The position numbers and the translations under genes were made by a program. DNA of 45,308 nucleotides from JBBKWG01 sp037968835 (GTDB lineage: Bacteria > Pseudomonadota > Alphaproteobacteria > Rhodobacterales > Rhodobacteraceae): positions 1-45,308 of the forward strand of contig JBBKWG010000113.1 in the NCBI GenBank assembly GCA_037968835.1. Reading direction: 5' to 3'. A model generated the notes under the pieces. It made no database searches. It was given only the letters and a program-made list of their open reading frames with translations, and had not been told where the DNA came from. Below are positions 34,339 to 43,217 of the stretch, piece after piece. Within the stretch, counting starts at the first letter, position 1; every line of letters starts with the position of its first letter.

Positions 34339-35627
34339 ACCCGCTTTATCGCAACGACGCGGCTGGCCGCTATCCCGACAGTTGGTATGTCGCAAGCACC
34401 GATCCGGGACCGGAACGACCGGCGCTCGACGGCGATCTCAAGGTTGATGTTGCCGTAATCGGTGCCGGTTATATGGGACTTTCGACGGCGCTGCATCTGG
34501 CGGAAAAGGGCCTGAACGTCGTGGTTGTCGAAGCGCACCGGGTCGGGTTCGGTGCATCCGGGCGCAACGGCGGTCAGGTCGGCACGGGTTGGCGTCACGA
34601 TCAGCACTGGCTGGAAAAGCGCGTCGGACGCGATGACGCCCGCAAGCTTTGGGACCTGACGGTCGAGGCGAAGGCGCTGACCCGCGATCTCGCCGCCGCC
34701 CATGCTCCCGACGCGGCCTATAAGCCCGGTGTCATGCACGGTGAATGGACCGACAGCGGCGCCGCGGAGTCGCTTCGTTACAGCGCGTGGCTGCGTGAGA
34801 ATTATGATTACGAGACCGAGTATCTGGACCGCGACGCCTTCCGCGCAATCTGCCACTCGGACGTCTATCAGGGCGGCGTTCTCGACTGGGACGCCGGGCA
34901 TATCCATCCGCTGCGCTATTGTTTTGGCCTGGCGCGAGGGGCCGAAACCGCAGGCGCGCGGATTTTCGAGATGACCGAAGCGACGGTCGTATCGGAGGGC
35001 ATGGTGCACACCAAACGCGGCACGATCCGGGCCGATCACATCGTTGTCGCGGGCAACGGGTATCTGCCCGACATCGTGCCCGATGTCGCGTCGCGGGTGA
35101 TGCCGATCAACAGTTTCATCGCCGCAACCGAACCGCTGGGCGACCGGGCGGCGAGTATCCTGTCCAAGGACGTTGCGGTTGCCGACGACAAGTTCGTGGT
35201 CAACTACTTTCGCCTGAGCGAGGACAAACGGCTATTGTTCGGGGGTCGTGAAAGCTATTCGATCGGCTTCCCGAAAGACATCCTGGGCGTGTTGCGCGCA
35301 CGGATGGAGCGGTTGTTTCCGCAGATTGCCGGATGCGCAATCGACTACCACTGGGGCGGCACGCTTGGGATCACGACGAACCGCATGCCGATGATCCGAC
35401 GGATCAACGCGACAACGCTGGCGGCCGGGGGATTCTCGGGGCATGGCGTCGCGATCACCGGATTGACCGGCAAGATCATGGCCGAGGCTATCGCAGGCAA
35501 CGCCGGCCGTTTCGATCTTTTATCGTCGCTTCCCGGAATGCCGTTTCCGGGTGGCAGGGCCGCGCGGGGCCCGCTGCTAAGCCTGGCGATGACCTGGTTT
35601 TCGCTGCGCGACAAATTGGGAATCTGA
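34335..35627 (+). CDS. FAD-dependent oxidoreductase, gamma-glutamylputrescine oxidase-like
   Basis: A 430-residue flavoprotein of the D-amino-acid oxidase (DAO) family. The Rossmann FAD motif is VAVIGAGYMGLSTALHLAEKG, followed by GASGRNGGQVGTGWRHDQ, typical of the PuuB/glycine oxidase-like branch. The C-terminal GTLGITTNRMPMIRR and GFSGHGVAITGLTGKIMAE complete the FAD site. It overlaps the glutamine synthetase-like gene as ATGA, so it probably oxidises the gamma-glutamyl-amine formed there to an aldehyde and H2O2. Substrate is inferred from context. Confidence 0.9.
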   Translation: MNPLYRNDAAGRYPDSWYVASTDPGPERPALDGDLKVDVAVIGAGYMGLSTALHLAEKGLNVVVVEAHRVGFGASGRNGGQVGTGWRHDQHWLEKRVGRDDARKLWDLTVEAKALTRDLAAAHAPDAAYKPGVMHGEWTDSGAAESLRYSAWLRENYDYETEYLDRDAFRAICHSDVYQGGVLDWDAGHIHPLRYCFGLARGAETAGARIFEMTEATVVSEGMVHTKRGTIRADHIVVAGNGYLPDIVPDVASRVMPINSFIAATEPLGDRAASILSKDVAVADDKFVVNYFRLSEDKRLLFGGRESYSIGFPKDILGVLRARMERLFPQIAGCAIDYHWGGTLGITTNRMPMIRRINATTLAAGGFSGHGVAITGLTGKIMAEAIAGNAGRFDLLSSLPGMPFPGGRAARGPLLSLAMTWFSLRDKLGI

Positions 35628-35632
35628 CGGGT

Positions 35633-36028
35633 ATGGCGACTGCGGATCAGACCACCGGGCACTGTCTATGCGGCGCCATTCGCTTCAAATTCGACCCCGA
35701 TGCGGTGCGCTGGACGTGTCATTGTCACTGCGAAAGCTGTCGTCGCGCGACAGGCGCCCCGGTTGCGACGTTCATCTCGGTTTCCGACACGGGGTGGAGG
35801 TGGCTTGGCAAATCGCCCGCCAACTTTGCCAGCTCGCCCGGGGTCCGTCGTTCCTTTTGCCCAACCTGCGGCAGCCCGGTCGCCTATTCCACGGACAAGC
35901 TACCGGGCGAAACGCACCTTTTGGCCGCCTTGCTCGTGGATGCCTCGGCGGTAAAGCCCGAGTTTGTTTTCGCCGACAACGAACGCTTGCCCTGGTGCGA
36001 GCTTGTCCACGATCTGCCCAAGAAGTGA
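35633..36028 (+). CDS. GFA/CENP-V family zinc protein
   Basis: A 131-residue protein of the glutathione-dependent formaldehyde-activating enzyme (GFA) family. Zinc-binding Cys are in HCLCGAIRF, CHCESC and FCPTCGSPVAY, in the standard order. It starts 5 bases after the oxidase stop, so it is likely the last gene of the polyamine-type operon, where it could act on aldehyde or glutathione adducts. Most family members have no proven activity. ATG at 35633 is used. Confidence 0.9.
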   Translation: MATADQTTGHCLCGAIRFKFDPDAVRWTCHCHCESCRRATGAPVATFISVSDTGWRWLGKSPANFASSPGVRRSFCPTCGSPVAYSTDKLPGETHLLAALLVDASAVKPEFVFADNERLPWCELVHDLPKK

Positions 36029-36076
36029 GTTGCAGGCCGGTGCAAGGCCGCTAGGCTTCGTTCATGCCGGAGGGGA

Positions 36077-36727
36077 ATGCCCGTGAAATCGATCGAGACC
36101 GATGACCTGACGATCCACTACGACGTCAAGACCTGCATCCATGCACGGCGGTGCGTGCTTGGTTTGCCGAAAGTGTTCGATCCCGATGCGCGACCGTGGA
36201 TAAATCCCGAAAATGGCGACCCCGACGAAATCGCTGAAGTCATCGAAGCCTGTCCGTCTGGCGCGCTCAGCTATCACCGCAAGGATGGCCGTGACGATGA
36301 GTCCCTGCCGCGCACCAATACGGTTCGAGTTTGGGAAAACGGTCCGCTTGAAGTGCGGGGCGATTTGCAAATCGAGGGACAGGCTCCACGTCAGCGCGTT
36401 CTGTTGTGCCGGTGCGGGAAAACAGCAAATCCGCCGTTCTGCGACAACAGCCATCGCGACGGGTTCACCGCAACCGGCCTGCCAGCATTTCGCGGCGAAC
36501 GCGACGCCGTTCCCGAAGCGACGCACGGACCCGTTGAAATAACGCCGCGCGATAACGGTCCCTACATGATGCGCGGAAATGTCGAGATTGTCGGCGGTGA
36601 CGGCCACCGGGTTGCCCGGGTAGAGAAGGCAGCCTTGTGCCGTTGCGGATCGTCGGGCGACAAGCCGTTCTGCGACGGCTCTCATCGCAAGATCGGCTTC
36701 ACCAAACCACCGAAAAGCGAAGACTAA
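36077..36727 (+). CDS. CDGSH iron-sulphur protein with N-terminal Fer4_19 domain
   Basis: A 216-residue protein. The N-terminal part (about residues 1-70) is the Fer4_19 type (divergent 4Fe-4S mono-cluster) with KTCIHARRC and EACPSGALSYHR. Then come two CDGSH domains with CRCGKTANPPFCDNSH and CRCGSSGDKPFCDGSH, each giving three Cys and one His to a labile [2Fe-2S] cluster. GGAGGGGA stands 5' of the ATG at 36077. The gene ends tail-to-tail with the dipeptidase gene, overlapping by four bases. Function is unknown; electron transfer or cluster transfer are usual proposals. Confidence 0.9.
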   Translation: MPVKSIETDDLTIHYDVKTCIHARRCVLGLPKVFDPDARPWINPENGDPDEIAEVIEACPSGALSYHRKDGRDDESLPRTNTVRVWENGPLEVRGDLQIEGQAPRQRVLLCRCGKTANPPFCDNSHRDGFTATGLPAFRGERDAVPEATHGPVEITPRDNGPYMMRGNVEIVGGDGHRVARVEKAALCRCGSSGDKPFCDGSHRKIGFTKPPKSED

Positions 36728-37767
36728 TCGCCCCAAATCCGGGTGAGTGCGTCAAGCCAGTTCCGGTAGCAGATGCGCTCGATCAGGTCTTCACCGAAGC
36801 CGGAAGTCCGCATTGCATCGCGCAGCGCATCAAGCCCTCCTGCGTCCTTGATCTCCGCTGGCATGACTGCGCCATCGAAATCCGAACCGAGCGCGACATG
36901 GTTTTCGCCAGCGATCTCGATCATGTGCGCCAGGTGTCGGGGCATCCATTCAAGCACGCCGTCCGCGCGCATTCGCCCGTCGGGTCGCAGAAACGCGGCT
37001 GCGAAATTCAGCCCGACGATGCCGCCGCTTTCGCCGATTGCGCGAAGCTGGTCGTCGGTCAGGTTGCGCGAGTGTGGGCATATGGCGTGGGCATTGGAAT
37101 GCGTGGCGACCAGCGGAATGCCGAATTTCGCAACGTCCCAGAACCCGGCGGCGTTCAAGTGGCTAAGGTCGACCACCATGCGCAGTTCCGCCGCCCGTCG
37201 CACCAGACGACGCCCGTCGGCTGTCAATCCGGGACCGATATCGCCGTCCGACGGAAAGCGGAAGGGAACGCCGCTGCCGAAGATCGTCTCGCGGCTCCAG
37301 ACCGGACCGATAGAGCGCAGACCCACCGCATGAAGCACCTCGAGCGCGGCAAGGTCGGGACCGATCGCCTCGGCACCTTCGACATGCATGATCGCGGCGC
37401 AGCGGCCACTCGCCATCGCTTCTCGAATGTCGGCAACCGTCCGGCAGATCGTCAGATCGCCGCGCGCTTCAAGGCCAAGCAGGATCGCCGCCTGCTCGGT
37501 CACGACCTTCAGGGCGTCGTCGGCGTGAACCTCGGGCGGGAACGGAATATCATAGGCGCCGTTGTCGAACCGGCCAAGGTCGAGCTTGGCGCTGTCGGGC
37601 ACGAATATCGCGAAAAACCCGCCAGCGAATTTACCCCGCTTGGCTTTCGGCACGTCGATATGCCCCGGTCCGCCGGCGCCGAAATTTCTGATCGCGTCCG
37701 GTCGCCCCAGCCAGAGGCGCAGAAGAACGTCGTTGTGACCATCGAATATCGGCGGGCGTGGTGTCAT
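36724..37767 (-). CDS. M19 family membrane-dipeptidase-like hydrolase
   Basis: A 347-residue zinc amidohydrolase of the renal dipeptidase (peptidase M19) family. Zinc ligands are visible in FDGHNDVLLR (His and Asp), MHVEGAEA (bridging Glu), DLSHLN and VATHSNAHAI (His), and GSDFDGAV (Asp). The C-terminal NWLDALTRIWG is the usual family end (NFLRV-like). No signal peptide, so it acts in the cytoplasm, on dipeptides or other amide substrates. It is on its own, about 40 bases downstream of the SDR gene on the same strand, so it may belong to that operon. Confidence 0.93.
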   Translation of the reverse strand: MTPRPPIFDGHNDVLLRLWLGRPDAIRNFGAGGPGHIDVPKAKRGKFAGGFFAIFVPDSAKLDLGRFDNGAYDIPFPPEVHADDALKVVTEQAAILLGLEARGDLTICRTVADIREAMASGRCAAIMHVEGAEAIGPDLAALEVLHAVGLRSIGPVWSRETIFGSGVPFRFPSDGDIGPGLTADGRRLVRRAAELRMVVDLSHLNAAGFWDVAKFGIPLVATHSNAHAICPHSRNLTDDQLRAIGESGGIVGLNFAAAFLRPDGRMRADGVLEWMPRHLAHMIEIAGENHVALGSDFDGAVMPAEIKDAGGLDALRDAMRTSGFGEDLIERICYRNWLDALTRIWGD

Positions 37768-37805
37768 GTCGTTCGGCTAGCACGGAATTCCAGAGCGTGC
37801 CACGC

Positions 37806-38537
37806 CTAGCCAGCGATGCGGTAATAGAGCCAGTCGGGAAGGAAGTTTCCCAGACGGAACATCGCCCCGAAGCTGCGCGGGAAGTTCTTCGCAAAACTGG
37901 TGTCGTTCATATGCTCGATGATCTCGCGCGCGGCCTCGGCGGGCTCCATGATGAAGGGCATTCTGAAATCGTTCTTGTCGGTCAGGCGGGTTTTCACGAA
38001 CCCCGGATTGACCAGTTGGACATCGACACCGGTGTTGCCAAGATCGGCCCGCATACTCTCGGCCAGATACATGATCCCGGCCTTTGACGCGCCATAGCCG
38101 ATAGCACCCGGCACGCCGCGAAAGCCGGAAAGCGACCCGGTCAGCACGATATGCCCCGCGTTGCGTTCGACCATCTGCGGCACGACATGACCCAGAACCC
38201 GAACCGCGCCGGTCAGGTTCACATCAAGCATGGCAGTGACCTTTTCGGCATCCCATTCGCGGGCGTTCATGGGCCAATAGACACCCGAAAGGTAAATCAG
38301 CCCATCGACCTGACCCGCCTTCCTGGCGGCAGCAGCCACGCTTTTGGCGTCGCTTACGTCCATCGGCACTACGCTCGAAGGTCCGGCAAGTTCATCCGCA
38401 AGCGACTTCAACTCGTCGACGCTGCGGGCGCTCAGGATGACATGCGCGCCGGTCGCCGAGATCTGACGCGCCACTTCGCGCCCCAGCCCCGCCGATGCCC
38501 CAACGATCCAATAGCGCTTCCCCTGCCAGTGCCTCAT
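37806..38537 (-). CDS. Short-chain dehydrogenase/reductase
   Basis: A 243-residue SDR. The NAD(P)-binding start is YWIVGASAGLGREVARQ and the active-site motif is YGASKAG, with Ser in VLTGSLSGF about 13 residues before. The start overlaps the stop of the DUF3833 gene by four bases. In Rhodobacter sphaeroides an SDR of this kind sits in the gene set next to rpoE-chrR and is part of the singlet-oxygen response; the same is inferred here. Substrate unknown. Confidence 0.92.
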   Translation of the reverse strand: MRHWQGKRYWIVGASAGLGREVARQISATGAHVILSARSVDELKSLADELAGPSSVVPMDVSDAKSVAAAARKAGQVDGLIYLSGVYWPMNAREWDAEKVTAMLDVNLTGAVRVLGHVVPQMVERNAGHIVLTGSLSGFRGVPGAIGYGASKAGIMYLAESMRADLGNTGVDVQLVNPGFVKTRLTDKNDFRMPFIMEPAEAAREIIEHMNDTSFAKNFPRSFGAMFRLGNFLPDWLYYRIAG

Positions 38538-39121
38538 GCCACCCTCCTTTTTCCCGATTTGATAGCCTCTACCGGTCGTATAGTAGCGACCAGTTCAGCA
38601 ACTTTAATCCCGAACTTGCGGAATTGACTGCGTTTGACCACGGTTCCGTTCTCAACCAGATACATCCAGTCGACCGCCGACAGAATAAATCCGCCCGACG
38701 ACGCCGGAAGTCGAATGTCGTAATTCAGGCAAACGCCCGATCCCGCTTGCTGTCCGCGCCCGGTCCCCACCACATCGTCAGCTTCGGCCCGGATCAGCCC
38801 GTTGGCTCCCACCGTCAGTCGCCACTCGCGGTCCTGCGCTTCGCCGGAATCATAGACGAAGTGCTCGGCCAGCGTGCCTGAATCGCCATTCCACGATCCC
38901 TGCATCTCTGCGACGAAGCGCGACGAGACGCGCCCGGTCGCACCAAAGATCACACCTTCGCAGATCAGCGGTCCGTCAAGATGCCGGCGAAGATCGAAAG
39001 ACTTTGCCGCGCAGTCGTAGTCTTCGGGTCTCTGGGCGTGGAATCCGACAAAGTGTTTCGATGTCCAGACCAAGGCCAGGGTCAGGATCACGCCTGCCAG
39101 AAAGACCAGTACCATTTCCAT
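38534..39121 (-). CDS. DUF3833 family membrane-anchored protein
   Basis: A 195-residue protein with one N-terminal span (about residues 4-22) and a beta-rich soluble part (FDLRRHLDGPLICEGVIFGATGRVSSRF, GSWNGDSGTLAEHFVYDSGE, DWMYLVENGTVVKRSQFRKFGIKV) that matches DUF3833. Members are lipocalin-like by prediction. Its gene starts 4 bases after the MFS gene and its stop overlaps the SDR start. It may handle a lipid product of the operon; this is inference. Confidence 0.85.
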   Translation of the reverse strand: MEMVLVFLAGVILTLALVWTSKHFVGFHAQRPEDYDCAAKSFDLRRHLDGPLICEGVIFGATGRVSSRFVAEMQGSWNGDSGTLAEHFVYDSGEAQDREWRLTVGANGLIRAEADDVVGTGRGQQAGSGVCLNYDIRLPASSGGFILSAVDWMYLVENGTVVKRSQFRKFGIKVAELVATIRPVEAIKSGKRRVA

Positions 39122-39125
39122 TTAT

Positions 39126-40382
39126 TCAAACCTCTTTGAGGGCTGTTGTCTCTGCGGATTCATTCAGGCGCGTCCCAGCCAGAAGGCCGAGTGCCAGGAA
39201 CTTCAAGGCGCAGGGAAGAACCGCATACATCAGTGTCAATGTTTCCAACGCACGGTCGGGCATTTGGTTCGACCCGGAAGTGAACCCGGATGCCTCAAGC
39301 AGCGGCAAAAGGCTCACGGCGGCGAAAGCCAGAGTAAATTTCGACACGAACGACCAAAGCCCGAACCCCTCGGCAGCGCCGGGCGAGACCTCGGCAAGAC
39401 GGGCCGCGAAAATCGCCGGCAACAAGGTCATGTCCGCCCCAAGTGCCGCCCCGGACGCAAGACACACGAAAGCGAACGCGAGTGTATCGCCGGTCGACAG
39501 AAACGCCGCGCCGCCGAACGCGGCGATGGCAAGGATCATTCCGATCATCAGCGCGGATTTCGCGCCGATCCGCCGGGCCACCTGACCCCAAATCGGCGCA
39601 GAGGCAGCGGCGGCAAGAAAGAACAGAAGCAACAGCGGGCCTTCCCATCCGGGCGCGCCGAGCCGGCTTTCGACGAAGAACAGGAACAAAGTCGAGGTGA
39701 CGGCCACGGGCATGGCATTCAGAAGCGCGATCAGAAGCAGTCGGCGCGCCAGCGGATCGGACAGGATCGGGCGGAAGCCGGTCACGGGCACAGTTCCATC
39801 GGACCGCCATTCGCCGCGCATCGCCCAGACGGCAAAGCCCGCACCGACGACGAAAACAAGCGCGAAGGCCGCGAACGGCGCGCCCGTCCAGATCAGCGCG
39901 ATCGGCGCGACAGCGGCCAGCGATATGCCAAGCAGCGCCCCGGTTTCGCGCCATTGGGCAAGGCGGACGTGACCCGACCGTCCCAGCGTTCGGGCCTTCG
40001 ACACGCCTTGGGCGTAAAAGCTGATCGTCAGGAAGCTGAATGACGAGAACAAGAGCGCCAAGGTCAAAGCGAACCAAAGCACCGGCGAAAACAGCGGCGT
40101 CACCGCGAACAATCCCGTCATCGCTATCGCCATCAACGCGCCGGACAATGCAATGGCCGCCGCGCGCTTGCCGCTGAATTTCCGGCTGAGCCAGCCAAGC
40201 GCCGGATCCTGCACGACATCGAACAATCGCAGACCGAAAAGCACCGCGCCCAAGGTGGCAAGGCTGACACCGTATTCGTCGACGTAGAATTTCGGCGCGT
40301 GGATGTAGATCGGCAGTCCGGCGGCAGCGAGCATCGCGGCAAAAAGCGCATAGGCCGGCAGCGACCGGTCCTTTGCCCTCAT
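39126..40382 (-). CDS. MFS transporter (glycoside/cation symporter-like, MFS_2)
   Basis: A 418-residue transporter with about 12 predicted spans. The N-terminal AYALFAAMLAAAGLPIYIHAPKFY and the motif GLRLFDVVQDPALGWLSRK (D-x-x-x-DP-x-G) are typical of the MFS_2/GPH group. ATG at 40382 overlaps the DUF1365 stop as ATGA; the longer frame to 40442 belongs to the overlapping gene. In the alphaproteobacterial rpoE-chrR neighbourhood this transporter accompanies COG2907 and DUF1365. Substrate unknown. Confidence 0.9.
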   Translation of the reverse strand: MRAKDRSLPAYALFAAMLAAAGLPIYIHAPKFYVDEYGVSLATLGAVLFGLRLFDVVQDPALGWLSRKFSGKRAAAIALSGALMAIAMTGLFAVTPLFSPVLWFALTLALLFSSFSFLTISFYAQGVSKARTLGRSGHVRLAQWRETGALLGISLAAVAPIALIWTGAPFAAFALVFVVGAGFAVWAMRGEWRSDGTVPVTGFRPILSDPLARRLLLIALLNAMPVAVTSTLFLFFVESRLGAPGWEGPLLLLFFLAAAASAPIWGQVARRIGAKSALMIGMILAIAAFGGAAFLSTGDTLAFAFVCLASGAALGADMTLLPAIFAARLAEVSPGAAEGFGLWSFVSKFTLAFAAVSLLPLLEASGFTSGSNQMPDRALETLTLMYAVLPCALKFLALGLLAGTRLNESAETTALKEV

Positions 40383-41143
40383 CGCGAAACCTCGGTGGGT
40401 GGCGGCGTCGGTCGGGATCGAAATGTCGCGCCTTTCCACCAAAGCTTGAGCGCCTGCCAGTGGATCAACCCCAGAACACGCCTTGACCCGAAGGGACGGC
40501 GCAGAAGGGCAAACAGTATCGCTCGGTTGGTCAGCGGTCGGCGGACTCCCGTCAACGTGGCAAGCAGTCCCCCATTCCCGGCGGTGTAGTCAATCCAGAC
40601 GCCGATGCGCTCGGCATTGATGTCGAAACGGAACACATATCCGCCCTCGACGGGCTGGAACGGCGACACATGCAGCAACTTGCGCGCAGTCAGTTTGTCG
40701 TCGCGTGCGATCGGGTGAAGGTCGTCGTGGTGGCAAAGATACGAATGCCGGTCGCCATAGGTGTTGGTCACTTCCGGAATGACGACACGCAACGCATCGG
40801 CGCGGTCCCGGATCAGCCAGAACGCCACCGGATTGAACACGTGCCCCAGCACCCGAGGTTGCGCCAGAAGTTCAATGCGCCCGATCCCGAAGCCGTCCAG
40901 TCCGGTCTCGCCCAGCACGCGACGCACCCAGGCCGCACCGCCCCCGGTTGTCGGTGGCCCGCCGTGATCGCTGTCATACATCGCGAAAACGCCCGCCTTG
41001 TTGCGACGGAAAAGCGTCGGTCGCGAAACCTCCGCCTCGGCGTCGAGCAGCACGTAGTCGATCGAATAGCTGAACGCGTTTTCAACCGCGCCTTTGCGCC
41101 CGTGGAAGGTCTGCCCGTCGATATGATCGACACGCGTGGTCAT
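40379..41143 (-). CDS. DUF1365 family protein
   Basis: A 254-residue protein of DUF1365 (COG3496). Family blocks are HGRKGAVENAFSYSIDYVLLD, DHGGP, RIELLAQPRVLGHVFNPVAFWLI, VIPEVTNTYGDRHSYL, LHVSPFQPVEGGYVFRFD and LTGVRRPLT. ATG at 41143 overlaps the stop of the FAD gene as ATGA. DUF1365 and the FAD protein nearly always occur together and, in several bacteria, with a cyclopropane fatty acid synthase-like methyltransferase that is absent here. A role in modifying membrane lipids during photo-oxidative stress is inferred. Confidence 0.9.
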   Translation of the reverse strand: MTTRVDHIDGQTFHGRKGAVENAFSYSIDYVLLDAEAEVSRPTLFRRNKAGVFAMYDSDHGGPPTTGGGAAWVRRVLGETGLDGFGIGRIELLAQPRVLGHVFNPVAFWLIRDRADALRVVIPEVTNTYGDRHSYLCHHDDLHPIARDDKLTARKLLHVSPFQPVEGGYVFRFDINAERIGVWIDYTAGNGGLLATLTGVRRPLTNRAILFALLRRPFGSRRVLGLIHWQALKLWWKGATFRSRPTPPPTEVSR

Positions 41144-42435
41144 TCCGCTGCGATGGCCATGGCGGATTGCGCACGGATCGCATCGACGACGTTGACGGCG
41201 CTTGCGATGCCATCCTCGTGAAAGCCGTTGCGCATCCAGGCCCCGCAAAACCACGTCCGGTTCTGCCCATTGATCGCGCGGATCGTGTCCTGCGCCGCAA
41301 ACGCTTCAAGGTCGTAGACCGGATGGCGAAAGGTGGTCTCGTCGTAGATCAGGTCGTCGCGGATCGGCGCGGTTCGGTTCAGCGTAACGAACATCGGGTC
41401 GTCGTGCGGGATCGGCTGAAGTGAGTTCATCCAATAGCTGAGATCTATCGGGGCGCTCGGATCGCGTGAGGTTTCGACGTAGGACCACGACGACCAGACC
41501 TTGCGCCGTCGCGGCATAACCGAAGCGTCCGCGTGCAAAACCGCGCGATTGGGCTGGTAACGGATCGACGCCAACGCCGTCCGTTCCACTCCGCTCGCAT
41601 CTGACAGCAGCGCCAGCGTGTCATCGGAATGGGTGGCGAAAACGACCTCGTCGAATTGCTCCCACTCGCCGCCCTGAACCCGCACGTCAACGCCAAGCGC
41701 CGTGCGCCGCACGCCTTCGGTTCGCGCTCCGGTCCTCACGTCGACGCCCTTGCTGAACAGTGAGCGGCCCAGACGGCTGACGTATTCGACCGAACCACCC
41801 TGCACCGTGAACCACTGGTGCTGTTCGCGATAGCCAAGCAATCCGTGGTTGCGGAAAAAGCGCACCATCGTCTCGGCCGAAAAATCGAGCACGCGATTTG
41901 GCGGCGTCGACCAGATCGCGCCAGAGAACGGCAGCAGGTAATAGTCGCGAAACCACGGGCCAGTGCCCAAATTCTCCAGCAGATCGGCGATGGTCATACC
42001 CGCAGACACGTTCGCTTCGGCATCCTTGTTGAACCTCACGATGTCGCGGATCATCCGCAGAAACGCCGGGCTGACCGCGTTGTGACGCTGCGCGAAAATC
42101 GCATCGACGCTCGCCAGCGCATACTCCAGCCGACCGTTTCGCGCCGATACGCCGAAGCTCATGTCGCTTTTCGCAACCGGCACATCGAGGTCTCTGAACA
42201 GCGCCGTCAGGTGCGGGTAGTTTGCATAGTTGAAGACGATGAACCCGGTATCGACAGGTTGATCGCCGTGTTTACCAGCGACGATCGTGCGGGCATGACC
42301 GCCCAGACGCGCCTCGGATTCAAAGAGAACGACCTTATGGTCCGGCGACAGATGATACGCCGCCCCCATTCCGGAAATGCCGCCACCGATGACCGCAATA
42401 CGCTTTGCGGTCGACCCGCGTTGTTCGAACGGCAT
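41140..42435 (-). CDS. FAD-dependent amine oxidase/desaturase-like protein (COG2907)
   Basis: A 431-residue flavoprotein. The FAD-binding start is RIAVIGGGISGMGAAYHLSP with FESEARLGGHARTI, and family blocks are DTGFIVFNYANYPHLTALF, FGVSARNGRLEYAL and WSSWSYVET. The C-terminus GQNRTWFCGAWMRNGFHEDGIASA is typical of COG2907. AGGAG lies 7 bases before the start. It is the first gene of a five-gene operon (FAD protein, DUF1365, MFS, DUF3833, SDR) divergent from rpoE. Relatives have been linked to fatty-acid modification in the singlet-oxygen response of Rhodobacter; that link is by family and context. Confidence 0.92.
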   Translation of the reverse strand: MPFEQRGSTAKRIAVIGGGISGMGAAYHLSPDHKVVLFESEARLGGHARTIVAGKHGDQPVDTGFIVFNYANYPHLTALFRDLDVPVAKSDMSFGVSARNGRLEYALASVDAIFAQRHNAVSPAFLRMIRDIVRFNKDAEANVSAGMTIADLLENLGTGPWFRDYYLLPFSGAIWSTPPNRVLDFSAETMVRFFRNHGLLGYREQHQWFTVQGGSVEYVSRLGRSLFSKGVDVRTGARTEGVRRTALGVDVRVQGGEWEQFDEVVFATHSDDTLALLSDASGVERTALASIRYQPNRAVLHADASVMPRRRKVWSSWSYVETSRDPSAPIDLSYWMNSLQPIPHDDPMFVTLNRTAPIRDDLIYDETTFRHPVYDLEAFAAQDTIRAINGQNRTWFCGAWMRNGFHEDGIASAVNVVDAIRAQSAMAIAAE

Positions 42436-42519
42436 TTTCTGCTCCTGCCCTCAACTCTTACCTGACTGATTACGGTCGGGGACCCAAGACAGATTTGTTT
42501 TACTTTGCGGGAGCGTTTT

Positions 42520-42549
42520 TGATCCACCACTGCCCGGCTTGCGTAAACC
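42520..42549 (+). promoter_or_regulatory. RpoE-type (ECF) promoter of rpoE-chrR
   Basis: TGATCC (42520-42525), an 18-base spacer and TAAACC (42544-42549) match the singlet-oxygen RpoE promoter form known from Rhodobacter sphaeroides (TGATCC, about 18 bases, TAA-rich). It lies upstream of the sigma-factor gene itself, so the operon is probably autoregulated. The transcript would begin near 42556, which makes the start at 42664, not 42556, the likely translation start. A weaker match (GGGTCC, 19 bases, TAAGAG) can be read on the other strand before the FAD gene. Confidence 0.8.
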
Positions 42550-42663
42550 ATTCAAATGCCGACAATCACCGCGACCAATGAACTTGATGGAATTGCTGCA
42601 CAAGACGCTTATTGTGCGTCGTATCCATCCTTTCCTGGTCGAATTGAGAAACGCGTGACGGTC

Positions 42664-43206
42664 ATGGCTGAGACGGAGAACGAGGACTGGACGGCCCTTC
42701 TGGCGCGTGTGCACCAGAACCGTGACAGGGCAGCGTTCGCCGCATTGTTTCGCCACTTCGCGCCACGCGTGAAGGGGTTCTTGATGAAATCCGGGGCCGG
42801 GGCGACTTTGGCCGAGGAATGCACACAGGATGTGATGGCGACGCTTTGGCAGAAGGCGCATTTGTTCGACCCGACCCGCGCGAGTGTCTCGACGTGGATC
42901 TTCACGATTGCCCGGAACCGCAAGATAGATGCGTTGCGCCGACAGCGCCGTCCCGAACCGGAAGATCTGCCGTGGGGTCCAGAAAGCGAACCCGATCAGG
43001 CCGACGCGCTGGCGCTGCAACAGGACAGCGAGAAACTGGCCCGCGCCATCGCCGATTTGCCCGAGAAGCAGAAACTTCTGATCAAGCGGGCGTATTTCGG
43101 CGACCTGACGCACAGCGAGATAGCTGAAGAAACCGGGCTGCCGCTCGGAACCATCAAGTCACGAATACGGCTGGCGCTGGAGCGATTGCGCCACGCTATG
43201 AATTGA
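42664..43206 (+). CDS. rpoE: RpoE-type ECF sigma factor (singlet-oxygen response)
   Basis: A 180-residue extracytoplasmic-function sigma factor. Region 2 reads FAALFRHFAPRVKGFLMKSG, AEECTQDVMATLWQKAHLFD and SVSTWIFTIARNRKIDALRR; region 4 reads LPEKQKLLIKRAYFGDLTHSE and GLPLGTIKSRIRLALERLR. It is very like the ECF11 sigma that answers singlet oxygen in Rhodobacter. The ATG at 42664 starts the aligned protein (MAETENEDWTALL); an upstream ATG at 42556 would add 36 odd residues and coincide with the transcription start. Followed after 11 bases by its anti-sigma gene. Confidence 0.94.
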   Translation: MAETENEDWTALLARVHQNRDRAAFAALFRHFAPRVKGFLMKSGAGATLAEECTQDVMATLWQKAHLFDPTRASVSTWIFTIARNRKIDALRRQRRPEPEDLPWGPESEPDQADALALQQDSEKLARAIADLPEKQKLLIKRAYFGDLTHSEIAEETGLPLGTIKSRIRLALERLRHAMN

Positions 43207-43217
43207 ACGGAACGAGT

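Noticed and set aside
42556..42663. Upstream in-frame start of rpoE at 42556
   Set aside because: It coincides with the expected transcription start of the RpoE promoter and adds residues not seen in the sigma family; ATG 42664 fits better.
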